Of a stretch of DNA of 64,000 nt, positions 43,933-51,640 are shown piece after piece. The stretch is from an uncultured Dorea sp. (GTDB lineage: Bacteria; Bacillota; Clostridia; Lachnospirales; Lachnospiraceae), in the NCBI GenBank assembly GCA_948602995.1, contig CAPEBR010000018.1, positions 13,180-77,179 on the forward strand, given 5' to 3'. Position 1 is the stretch's first letter; every line of letters begins with the position of its first letter. The notes under the pieces were generated by a model. The model was given only the letters and a program-made list of their open reading frames with translations. It was not told the DNA's origin and ran no database searches. The position numbers were made by a program, and so were the translations under genes.

Positions 43933-45801
43933 ATGCTGGAACGAATACAAAAGGAAAATGATATAAAGAATCTGACATCAGAAGAGCTTGCCATACTGGC
44001 CAGGGAAATCCGGCAGTTCCTTGTGGAAAAGGTCAGTAAGACAGGGGGGCATCTTGCGTCTAATCTTGGGGTTGTGGAGCTTACCATGGCACTGCATCTT
44101 GTGTTTGACCTGCCCCAGGATAAGATCATATGGGATGTGGGACACCAGTCTTATACTCACAAGCTTCTGACAGGGAGAAAGGATGGATTTGACGGCCTGC
44201 GGACCTACGGGGGATTAAGTGGATTTCCAAAGAGGAAGGAAAGCCCCTGTGACGCCTTTGATACAGGGCACAGCTCAACGTCCGTTTCCGCAGGGCTTGG
44301 CCTTGTGGAGGCGAGGGATATAAAGGGGGAAGAGCATTATGTGATCTCGGTGATTGGCGACGGGTCCCTTACAGGAGGCATGGCATACGAGGCACTCAAT
44401 AATGCATCCAGGTTAAAGAGTAATTTTATTATTATTTTGAATGATAATAATATGTCCATCTCGGAAAATGTGGGAGGTATGTCCAAATACCTGTCCCATC
44501 TCAGAACAGCAGGTTTTTATACAGGCTTAAAAAAGGGCGTGACCAATGCACTGGAGTGTATTCCGGTTTTAGGGGATACTCTGATTGAACATATCCGCAG
44601 GACAAAAAGCAGCATTAAGCAGCTGGTGGTGCCGGGAATGCTGTTTGAGGATATGGGGGTTACTTATTTCGGACCAATCCAGGGACATAATCTGCCGGTA
44701 TTATGCAGGGCGCTTTCAGAGGCAAAGCGTGTGGAGGGACCAGTGCTTCTTCATGTCATGACAGAGAAGGGAAAGGGCTATGAGCCTGCAGAGAGTGCGC
44801 CGGATAAGTTCCACGGGATCGGTCCCTTTGATATTAAGAGCGGTGAAGTAACTGCAAAAAAAGAAGAGGATACCTATACAGATGTTTTCGGAAAGGTCAT
44901 CTGTGCCGAGGCGGCAAAGAACCCGGAGATTACGGTGATTACTGCAGCAATGGCAGATGGAACGGGTCTTTCGGGTTTTCGGAAACGTTTTCCGAACCGG
45001 TTCTTTGATGTGGGGATTGCGGAGGGACATGCTGTTACCTTTGCAGCCGGGCTTGCAGCAGGCGGGCTTAAGCCGGTCTTTGCAGTGTATTCTTCCTTTT
45101 TGCAGAGAGGATATGATCAGATCATACATGACGTGGCGCTTCAGAATCTTCCGGTGATGTTTGCTGTTGACCGTGCCGGACTGGTAGGAAGCGACGGGGA
45201 AACCCATCAGGGAATTTTCGACCTTTCCTATCTGAGCGCAATTCCGAATATGACGGTTCTGTCCCCGAAAAATAAATGGGAGATGGCGGATATGGTCCGG
45301 TTTGCCGTGGGATATGACGGGCCGGTGGCGCTCCGCTATCCGAGGGGAACAGTATATACCGACTATGAAAAATACCGCGCTCCTGTGGAATATGGAAAGA
45401 GCGAATGGATCTGCAGGGAGGAGGGGCTTGCTATTCTCAGTGCGGGGCATATGTTTGAAGAGGCAGTGAAGGTACGCGAAAACTTGAAGAAAAAGGGCAT
45501 TCCCTGCAGCCTGGTGAACGCCAGATTTATCAAGCCTCTGGATGAGGAGATGATACGCCGCCTTGCAGAGAATCACCGTATGATTGCTGTGATGGAAGAA
45601 AATGTAAAGACTGGCGGATACGGGGAGCATGTACTGGAATATGCAGAGAGGGCAGGTCTTTTGGTTAAGGTGCTGATCCTTGCCCTTCCAGATACGTATG
45701 TGGAGCACGGGAGCATTGCCATGCTCAGAAAGGAAAACGGGATTGACAGCGGGAGCATGACAGAAAAAATCTTAAAGGCAGTTAAGGAGCTTCAGATATG
45801 A
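43933..45801 (+). CDS. dxs: 1-deoxy-D-xylulose-5-phosphate synthase
   Basis: Dxs makes the first committed compound of the MEP isoprenoid pathway from pyruvate and glyceraldehyde 3-phosphate, using thiamine diphosphate. Motifs: 'SKTGGHLASNLGVVELT', 'GHSSTSVSAGLGLVEARD', ThDP motif 'GDGSLTGGMAYEALNNAS', and 'FDVGIAEGHAVTFAAGLA' with 'YPRG' in the C-terminal half. Length of 622 residues is normal. Its stop overlaps the tlyA start. Confidence 0.97.
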   Translation: MLERIQKENDIKNLTSEELAILAREIRQFLVEKVSKTGGHLASNLGVVELTMALHLVFDLPQDKIIWDVGHQSYTHKLLTGRKDGFDGLRTYGGLSGFPKRKESPCDAFDTGHSSTSVSAGLGLVEARDIKGEEHYVISVIGDGSLTGGMAYEALNNASRLKSNFIIILNDNNMSISENVGGMSKYLSHLRTAGFYTGLKKGVTNALECIPVLGDTLIEHIRRTKSSIKQLVVPGMLFEDMGVTYFGPIQGHNLPVLCRALSEAKRVEGPVLLHVMTEKGKGYEPAESAPDKFHGIGPFDIKSGEVTAKKEEDTYTDVFGKVICAEAAKNPEITVITAAMADGTGLSGFRKRFPNRFFDVGIAEGHAVTFAAGLAAGGLKPVFAVYSSFLQRGYDQIIHDVALQNLPVMFAVDRAGLVGSDGETHQGIFDLSYLSAIPNMTVLSPKNKWEMADMVRFAVGYDGPVALRYPRGTVYTDYEKYRAPVEYGKSEWICREEGLAILSAGHMFEEAVKVRENLKKKGIPCSLVNARFIKPLDEEMIRRLAENHRMIAVMEENVKTGGYGEHVLEYAERAGLLVKVLILALPDTYVEHGSIAMLRKENGIDSGSMTEKILKAVKELQI

Positions 45802-46607
45802 AGGAACGGTTGGATGTATTGCTTGTAAAGCGGAATCTGGCATCGTCCAGAGAGAAAGCAAAGGCAGTGATTATGTCGGGAAGTGTATATGTGGACGGGC
45901 AGAAGGAGGATAAGCCCGGCATGTCATTTAAAGAGGAAGTAAAGATCGAGGTCCGGGGACATTCCCTGCCCTATGTAAGCCGTGGAGGGCTAAAACTTGA
46001 AAAGGCGCTTCAGTCCTTTGACACCTCTGTGAAGGGAAAAGTCTGCACGGATGTGGGAGCTTCTACCGGGGGATTTACAGACTGTATGCTTCAGAACGGA
46101 GCCCGTAAGGTCTACGCAATTGATGTGGGGAGAGGACAGCTTGACTGGAGGCTTCGGGAGGATCCCCGCGTTGTATGTATGGAGAAGACCAATATCCGTT
46201 ATGTGAAGCCAGAGGATATTGGGGAGCCTGTTGATTTTTCCTCTGTTGATGTATCCTTTATCTCCCTGTCAAAGGTGCTGCCTGCAATCCGGGATTATCT
46301 GAAAGAGGACGGGGAGATCGCGGCGCTTATTAAACCGCAGTTTGAAGCAGGAAGGCAGAAGGTGGGGAAGAAAGGCGTTGTCCGGGATCCAGAAACCCAT
46401 ATAGAGGTGATTGAGGCAGTGACGGGTTTTGCTGTTTCATGCGGATTCTATGTGGAAAATCTTACCTTTTCGCCAATCCGCGGACCGGAGGGAAACATAG
46501 AATATCTTGTACATCTGAAAAAATGTGGAGGCGGTATCCGTGGGAGTATAGACATCAGGAAGACTGTGCAGGATGCGTTCGGCAGCTTCTGCAAGGACTC
46601 TGCATAA
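45798..46607 (+). CDS. tlyA: TlyA family rRNA (cytidine-2'-O)-methyltransferase
   Basis: The protein has an N-terminal S4 RNA-binding domain ('ERLDVLLVKRNLASSREKAK', 'SGSVYVDGQKEDKPG') and an FtsJ-like methyltransferase domain: SAM site 'TDVGASTGGFTDCML', then 'VYAIDVGRGQLDWRLR', 'SSVDVSFISLSKVLPAI' and 'ALIKPQFEAGR'. Members methylate rRNA; older annotation as hemolysin is misleading. It lies between dxs and nadK, the standard order. Confidence 0.93.
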   Translation: MKERLDVLLVKRNLASSREKAKAVIMSGSVYVDGQKEDKPGMSFKEEVKIEVRGHSLPYVSRGGLKLEKALQSFDTSVKGKVCTDVGASTGGFTDCMLQNGARKVYAIDVGRGQLDWRLREDPRVVCMEKTNIRYVKPEDIGEPVDFSSVDVSFISLSKVLPAIRDYLKEDGEIAALIKPQFEAGRQKVGKKGVVRDPETHIEVIEAVTGFAVSCGFYVENLTFSPIRGPEGNIEYLVHLKKCGGGIRGSIDIRKTVQDAFGSFCKDSA

Positions 46608-46673
46608 ACACAGGGCAGAGGCGGGCAGGTTTTCATGTAATCTGCGAAGGAGTAGTGGGAGGAATAGCAGGAG

Positions 46674-47519
46674 ATGGAACGGTTCTTTATTGTTACAAAT
46701 GACGGAAAAGACATCGGACAGAGGGTGACAGAGGGAATTATTGAAATTCTTATTTCATGGGGAAAAACATGTATCCGGTGTCTGAAGGATGAAAATAAAA
46801 GGATTATCATGGATTCGATTCCAGAGAACTTTGACTGCGCCATTGTGATTGGCGGAGACGGTACTCTCATTGAAGTGTCAAGAGCCCTGCATGGGAGGAA
46901 TATCCCGATACTGGGGATTAATATGGGAACTCTTGGTTATCTCGCAGAGGTTGAGGTAAGCCATATTGAGGAGGCACTAAAGAGGCTCCTTTCCGGTGAG
47001 TATGCAGTGGAAGACCGGATGATGCTTGAAGGCACACTTTGCAGTGTGTCCGGGCCGTTGGTGCGTGACGTGGCACTGAATGATATTGTGGTGGCGAGGC
47101 GGGAAAGTCTCAGGCTGATTCATTTTAAGCTGTATGTAAATGGAGAGCTGCTGAATTCCTATGAGGCAGACGGGATGATTATCTCCACGCCTACGGGCTC
47201 CACGGCGTATAATCTGTCAGCGGGCGGGCCCATCGTAGAGCCTACTGCCTCTCTGATCGTGATCACGCCGATCTGCTCCCATGCACTGAATACGAGCAGT
47301 ATTGTGCTGTCAGCAGAGGATGAGCTTGTTCTTGAGATCGGAGAAGGAAAGCAGCATACAGTGGAGGAGGCATGCATTGCCTTTGATGGTGCGGATACGA
47401 TGACTATGGTGACAGGAGATACGGTGACAGTCAGGAGGGCAGCGGCTTTTGCAAAGATTATCAAGCTTAGCAGAGTCAGTTTTCTGGAGACACTGCGGAG
47501 GAAGATGAAAGGAAATTAG
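46674..47519 (+). CDS. nadK: NAD kinase
   Basis: NadK phosphorylates NAD to NADP. The GGDGT motif ('AIVIGGDGTLIEVSRAL') and the second motif 'YEADGMIISTPTGSTAYNLSAGGPI' (in parts) are present. ATG at 46674 follows GGGAGGA. The 66-base gap to tlyA holds nothing recognisable. Confidence 0.96.
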   Translation: MERFFIVTNDGKDIGQRVTEGIIEILISWGKTCIRCLKDENKRIIMDSIPENFDCAIVIGGDGTLIEVSRALHGRNIPILGINMGTLGYLAEVEVSHIEEALKRLLSGEYAVEDRMMLEGTLCSVSGPLVRDVALNDIVVARRESLRLIHFKLYVNGELLNSYEADGMIISTPTGSTAYNLSAGGPIVEPTASLIVITPICSHALNTSSIVLSAEDELVLEIGEGKQHTVEEACIAFDGADTMTMVTGDTVTVRRAAAFAKIIKLSRVSFLETLRRKMKGN

Positions 47520-47523
47520 CAAC

Positions 47524-47973
47524 ATGAAGGTTAACAGACATGCAAAGATTATTGAGTTGATCCACACATATCATATTGAGACACAGGAAGAACTTGCCGA
47601 GCGTCTGCAGAATGAGGGATTTCAGGTGACGCAGGCAACGGTGTCCAGGGATATCAGGGACCTGAAGCTTACAAAGGTTCCGGCAGAGGGAGGAGGACAG
47701 CGTTATGCGGTCCACCAGGATGCAAAGGACGGGATGAACGAAAAGTATATGCGTGTGCTAAGAGACGGTTATGTGTCGATGGATATGGCACAGAACATTC
47801 TGGTGATCAAGACGGTAGCCGGGATGGCGATGGCAGTCTGTGCCGCGCTTGACGCCATGAAGTGGAAGGAAGTTGTGGGCAGTATTGCGGGGGATGACAC
47901 GATTATGTGTGCAATCCGCAGTAAGGAGGATACTGTACGGGTAATGGAAAAAATCAGCAGGATTGTCCTGTAG
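47524..47973 (+). CDS. argR: Arginine repressor ArgR/AhrC
   Basis: A 149-residue hexameric regulator with an N-terminal winged helix ('KIIELIHTYHIETQEELAERL', 'VTQATVSRDIRDLKLTKV') and a C-terminal oligomerisation and arginine-binding domain ('GMAMAVCAALDAMKWKEVVGSIAGDDTIMCAI', in parts). The GTKMAD-like arginine-binding region fits 'GDDT'. Position between nadK and recN is conserved across Firmicutes and is not linked to arginine genes in this window. Confidence 0.95.
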   Translation: MKVNRHAKIIELIHTYHIETQEELAERLQNEGFQVTQATVSRDIRDLKLTKVPAEGGGQRYAVHQDAKDGMNEKYMRVLRDGYVSMDMAQNILVIKTVAGMAMAVCAALDAMKWKEVVGSIAGDDTIMCAIRSKEDTVRVMEKISRIVL

Positions 47974-47982
47974 GAGGAATAG

Positions 47983-49662
47983 ATGTTACAAAATTTACAT
48001 GTGAAAAACCTGGCTCTTATTGATGAGGTCGAAGTGGAGTTTGAAGATGGCCTGAATATTCTGACTGGTGAAACCGGGGCGGGAAAATCAATTATTCTTG
48101 GTTCGGTTAATCTGGCTCTTGGCGGAAAATATACAAAGGATATGATAAGAGAGGGCGCAGATTATGGCTTTGTGGAGCTTACCTTCAGTGTAGAGCATCC
48201 GGCACAGATCAAAGCGCTGAAAGCACTTGATATTTTCCCGGAGGACGGGGTTATAGTACTGAGCCGCCGCCTGATGGAAAGAAGAAGTGTTAGCCGGATT
48301 AACGGAGAGACAGTAACCATGGCTGTCTTAAGAGAGGCGGCGTCTGCCTTGATTGACATTCATGGACAGCATGAGCACCAGTCTCTGTTGTATAAGAAAA
48401 ATCACCTGGGATTTGTAGATGCGTTTGCAGGCGAGAAAGCAGAAAAATTAAAGAAAAGAGTGGCAGAAGCATATCAGGAGTACCGCTTGTTTAAAAAACG
48501 GCTGGAGGAATCCGATATGGATGAGTCGGAACGCGCAAAAGAGATGTCCTTTCTTCAGTTTGAACTGGATGAGATTGAAAATGCAGAATTAAAAGAGGGC
48601 GAGGATGAGGAACTGGAGACTCTTTTCAGACGCATGGAAAATGGAAAGAAGCTTACCGAGGGCGCGGCGGCTGCTTACCAGTATACCAGTGAGGGGGACG
48701 GAAGCGCCAGCGAGAACCTGAGCCGTGCCATAAGGATGCTGTCGGAGCTAACCGGGTACGACGAGAGGGCGGGGCAGCTCTATGGGCAGCTCTCGGAGAT
48801 TGACAGTCTCCTGAATGATTTTAACCGTGAGCTGGCCGATTACTTAAGCTCCTGCGAATTCTCAGAGGAGGAGTTCTATGAGACAGAGAGCCGCTTAAAT
48901 GAGATCAATCGTCTGAAGACAAAATACGGTGGTACGATCGGAGAGATTCTTTCCTATGCAGAATCCGGGAGGGAAAAACTAGAGAGACTTAAGGACTATG
49001 AAGCCTATATGGAAGAGCTGAAAAACGGACTGGAAAGTGCACAGGAGAAGCTGAAGGAGGCCTGCGCAAAGCTTACCAGGGTCCGCAGGGCGGAGGGAAA
49101 GCTTCTGGAAAGGAAAATTGAGGAGGGGCTTAAGGATCTGAACTTTGCGGATGTGAAGTTTGAGATTGCTTTTGACAGCCTGAAGGATTATACGGCTGAC
49201 GGAGCGGATGATGTGGAATTCCAGGTATCCCTGAATCCCGGACTTCCAGTAAGACCCCTTGCAAATGTAGCGTCAGGGGGAGAACTTTCAAGAATCATGC
49301 TGGCAATTAAGACGATTATGGCAGACCAGGATGCAGTGGAGACCCTGATCTTCGATGAGATTGATGTGGGAATCAGCGGCCGTACGGCACAGAAGGTGTC
49401 GGAGAAGATGGCAGTCATCGGCAGGAATCATCAGGTGATCTGTATCACACATCTTGCCCAGATTGCGGCTATGGCCAGCACCCATTTCTTGATTGAAAAA
49501 AAGGTAGGGAGCAGTGATACCACTACTACAATCCGCAGGCTTGACGAGGAGGAGGCAGTGAAAGAGCTTGCCAGAATCCTTGGAGGGGCAAAGATTACAA
49601 AAACAGTGCTTGAAAATGCCCGGGAGATGAAACAGCTTGCCATAAGGTTTATAGATGGATAA
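47983..49662 (+). CDS. recN: DNA repair protein RecN
   Basis: RecN is an SMC-like ATPase for double-strand break repair. Walker A 'GETGAGKSIILGSVNLAL', a Q-loop region 'DIHGQHEHQSLL', coiled coils at about residues 150-370, signature 'ASGGELSRIMLAIKT' and Walker B 'LIFDEIDVGISGRTAQKV' are all present. Length of 559 residues is normal. It ends the operon at the terminator 49703-49747. Confidence 0.96.
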   Translation: MLQNLHVKNLALIDEVEVEFEDGLNILTGETGAGKSIILGSVNLALGGKYTKDMIREGADYGFVELTFSVEHPAQIKALKALDIFPEDGVIVLSRRLMERRSVSRINGETVTMAVLREAASALIDIHGQHEHQSLLYKKNHLGFVDAFAGEKAEKLKKRVAEAYQEYRLFKKRLEESDMDESERAKEMSFLQFELDEIENAELKEGEDEELETLFRRMENGKKLTEGAAAAYQYTSEGDGSASENLSRAIRMLSELTGYDERAGQLYGQLSEIDSLLNDFNRELADYLSSCEFSEEEFYETESRLNEINRLKTKYGGTIGEILSYAESGREKLERLKDYEAYMEELKNGLESAQEKLKEACAKLTRVRRAEGKLLERKIEEGLKDLNFADVKFEIAFDSLKDYTADGADDVEFQVSLNPGLPVRPLANVASGGELSRIMLAIKTIMADQDAVETLIFDEIDVGISGRTAQKVSEKMAVIGRNHQVICITHLAQIAAMASTHFLIEKKVGSSDTTTTIRRLDEEEAVKELARILGGAKITKTVLENAREMKQLAIRFIDG

Positions 49663-49702
49663 AAATAGATATATGAAAATGTTTTTGCGAAACAGAAAAA
49701 TC

Positions 49703-49747
49703 AAAAAGAGGACGTTATCTAATCTCATGATAATGTCCTCTTTTTTT
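49703..49747 (+). terminator. Rho-independent terminator after recN
   Basis: AAAAAGAGGAC pairs with GTCCTCTTTTT, with a partly paired inner part (GTTATC/GATAAT), and a run of eight T follows. Confidence 0.85.
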
Positions 49748-49881
49748 ACTTCAAAAGTGTGCAGTCTTTACTAGCTGTAACAGGCGTCAGTCCACTACAC
49801 TGGACATAGAAAGAAAAAGTAAAGAATATGTAACAGTGAAGGCATCTGAACTGTTACATAAATACGAAAGGAGACCAGAGT

Positions 49882-50673
49882 ATGTACAGCAGAATATATG
49901 AGCCTGTTTCCGACCTGTCCGCCTATCTTGCGCGCATTGGAGCCGGACCGTGTGAAGCAGCAGATAAGGACTACCTGGACCGTCTGATCAGCCTCCATCA
50001 GACACACATTCCATTTGAGAATCTCAGCATATACGATCTGGATGAGCCGGTCAGCCTGGACACGGAGGATCTGTTTAACAAGCTTGTCATAAGGGGAAGA
50101 GGAGGCTTTTGCTTCGAACTTAACGGCCTGTTCTGCCATCTGCTTAAGGGATGCGGATATGATGTGCAGGAAGCCCGGGCGCGTGTTGTAATGGATCAGG
50201 TTTACGGAGGGCATGTACCGCCTGGAAATCACAGGATTGAACTTGTAAGGCTTGGCGGGAGGTATTATTTCTGCGATGTCGGCTTCGGAGGACCGTCGCC
50301 ATCAGGAGCCCTTCTTGTAGAGGACGGATATGAGGAAGAGATGGGAGAACGCAGGTTCCGCGTGGAGCGGACGGATGAGTACTGGTGGAGAATGGGCATG
50401 TGCAGGGAAGATGGATTTGAACCGCTGATTGAATTTACACTGCAGCCCCAGGATCCAGTGGAATTCGCTCCCCTGGCAGGATATTATTCCACCACGCCGC
50501 TGTCAAAATTTGTGGCAAACAGAGTGCTGAACCTTCGGACTGAGAAAGGACGCAAATCCATCTTCAATGATGTGTATACACTGGAAGAGGACGGAAAGGT
50601 GACGGAGACTGTCATTAGGGACAAGGAAGATCTGTGGAGAATCGTCAGGGAGGAATTTGGCATTAGGATCTGA
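49882..50673 (+). CDS. nat: Arylamine N-acetyltransferase
   Basis: NAT enzymes transfer acetyl from acetyl-CoA to arylamines and hydrazines. The catalytic triad is visible at the expected spacing: Cys77 in 'GRGGFCFELNGLF', His117 in 'GNHRIELV' and Asp132 in 'YFCDVGFGG'. The N-terminal 'LISLHQTHIPFENLSI' is typical. The 263-residue length is normal. ATG at 49882 follows GAAAGGAGA. Upstream (49663-49881) lie the recN terminator and no clear promoter. The natural substrate is unknown; nearness to aromatic-acid decarboxylation genes may be coincidence. Confidence 0.92.
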   Translation: MYSRIYEPVSDLSAYLARIGAGPCEAADKDYLDRLISLHQTHIPFENLSIYDLDEPVSLDTEDLFNKLVIRGRGGFCFELNGLFCHLLKGCGYDVQEARARVVMDQVYGGHVPPGNHRIELVRLGGRYYFCDVGFGGPSPSGALLVEDGYEEEMGERRFRVERTDEYWWRMGMCREDGFEPLIEFTLQPQDPVEFAPLAGYYSTTPLSKFVANRVLNLRTEKGRKSIFNDVYTLEEDGKVTETVIRDKEDLWRIVREEFGIRI

Positions 50674-50730
50674 CTGTGAAGCGGAACGGTTATTGGATAT
50701 TTCTAATATGGAAAGGAACGGGACAGCGGT

Positions 50731-50871
50731 ATGTTTTTGAATGGGAAAAAATTTTATAAGGAGCTTCAGGTATATTATGAGAAGGAGAATTATGAAGGGG
50801 CAGAAAAGTACCTGGAGGAGAAATCAAGGGAACTGAAGTGTATGGTCATGCCGGCATCCGGCCTTGGATGA
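50731..50871 (+). CDS. Short TPR-like N-terminal fragment (46 aa), in frame with the next gene
   Basis: ATG at 50731 follows GGAACGGGACAGCGG. The product starts MFLNGKKFYKELQVYYEKE and has a helix pair 'YYEKENYEGAEKYLEEKSREL' as in TPR-type proteins of Lachnospiraceae. It ends at a TGA (50869-50871), but the same frame continues open to 51129. It may be the 5' part of one gene broken by a nonsense codon, or a separate small protein. A hairpin with 7-bp stem (50873-50879 with 50890-50896) directly follows the TGA. Confidence 0.45.
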   Translation: MFLNGKKFYKELQVYYEKENYEGAEKYLEEKSRELKCMVMPASGLG

Positions 50872-50904
50872 GCATCCTGTCCGGATACTCAGGATGAGGA
50901 TGGA

Positions 50905-51129
50905 TTGACAAAGGAGACAAGAGAATGGCTGGTTAACAGAAATCAGAGCATTGCGGTCGTAACCTATGAACAGGCCCGTCTTTTCCAAAATCAGGAAAAG
51001 TGGGCGCAGAGCATAAAAAAGTATAAGGATGCAAAAGCTTTAATGGAGCGCAATTTTATGACAGAACTGAGTATTTATGAGGCGCTTTTAAAGAATATGG
51101 AGCTTATACAGACGCAGCAGGAAGGATAA
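50905..51129 (+). CDS. TPR-like small protein or C-terminal half of an interrupted gene (74 aa)
   Basis: TTG at 50905 has a GAGGATGG stretch upstream as possible ribosome site. The product reads 'LTKETREWLVNRNQSIAVVTYEQARLFQNQEKW', then 'AQSIKKYKDAKALMERNF' (in parts), a TPR-like helical repeat. It is in the same frame as the preceding 46-codon gene, separated only by one TGA and ten codons. It lies 6 bases before the trigger-factor-like gene, so it belongs to that transcript. No membrane segment or catalytic motif is seen. Confidence 0.5.
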   Translation: MTKETREWLVNRNQSIAVVTYEQARLFQNQEKWAQSIKKYKDAKALMERNFMTELSIYEALLKNMELIQTQQEG

Positions 51130-51135
51130 AAGCTT

Positions 51136-51627
51136 ATGGCAAGAGTAATTCTCGGGAAATATATTGGGGTTAAGGTTCCGGAAGGGCTGACGGACAAGGA
51201 AAAGGAAGAGCATGTGATTGCGGATATCCTTTCACGGTCCACCGTGAAGGTTTCCGAAAGGGATATCAATGAGCGTGCCAGGCGCATGGCGGAGGAATAT
51301 GCCCTGAGGCTGACCCAGCAGGGGCTGTCCATTGAGCAGTACTATGCGGCTTCCCACACGAATGAGAAAGAGCTGGTAAATAAGATGAAGGAACTGGCGA
51401 AAAAGCAGCTAAAGGCAAGGATGCTCCTTGCGGAAATTGCGAAAAAAGAAGGGATTGCGGCCACAGAGGAGGATTTTGACCGGGAGATTGAAAAGCTGAC
51501 GGTCCGGTATCCACTGGGGAGAGAAGAGGTAAAAAGAGTGATACAGGGCGAAGAGGCGAAGAGGCTGAGAGATGAGATTGCAGTAAAAAAGGCAATGGAC
51601 TTTATAATGGAGCATACAGCGAAGTGA
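51136..51627 (+). CDS. Stand-alone trigger-factor C-domain-like (SurA-type) chaperone
   Basis: The 163-residue product matches the C-terminal chaperone domain of trigger factor: 'INERARRMAEEYALRLTQQGLSIEQYY', 'KELAKKQLKARMLLAEIAKKEGIAATEEDFDREIEKL' and 'IAVKKAMDFIMEHTAK' (in parts). The ribosome-binding N-domain and the FKBP-type PPIase domain of full trigger factor are both missing. It begins with an unrelated short segment ('MARVILGKYIGVKVPEGL') that resembles the strand-loop before the C-domain. Its stop lies 13 bases before the start of the ClpC-like ATPase, suggesting that the two work together in handling substrate proteins. That link is inference. Confidence 0.75.
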   Translation: MARVILGKYIGVKVPEGLTDKEKEEHVIADILSRSTVKVSERDINERARRMAEEYALRLTQQGLSIEQYYAASHTNEKELVNKMKELAKKQLKARMLLAEIAKKEGIAATEEDFDREIEKLTVRYPLGREEVKRVIQGEEAKRLRDEIAVKKAMDFIMEHTAK

Positions 51628-51640
51628 GGTGACGGAAGGG

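Noticed and set aside
46439..46702. Open frame overlapping tlyA end and nadK start
   Set aside because: Out of frame with two well supported genes and without a ribosome site; a chance open frame.
50869..50896. Selenocysteine insertion at the in-frame TGA
   Set aside because: The hairpin is close to the TGA, but the loop does not show a convincing bacterial SECIS pattern and no Cys-containing homologue is known to me. Kept only as a testable alternative.
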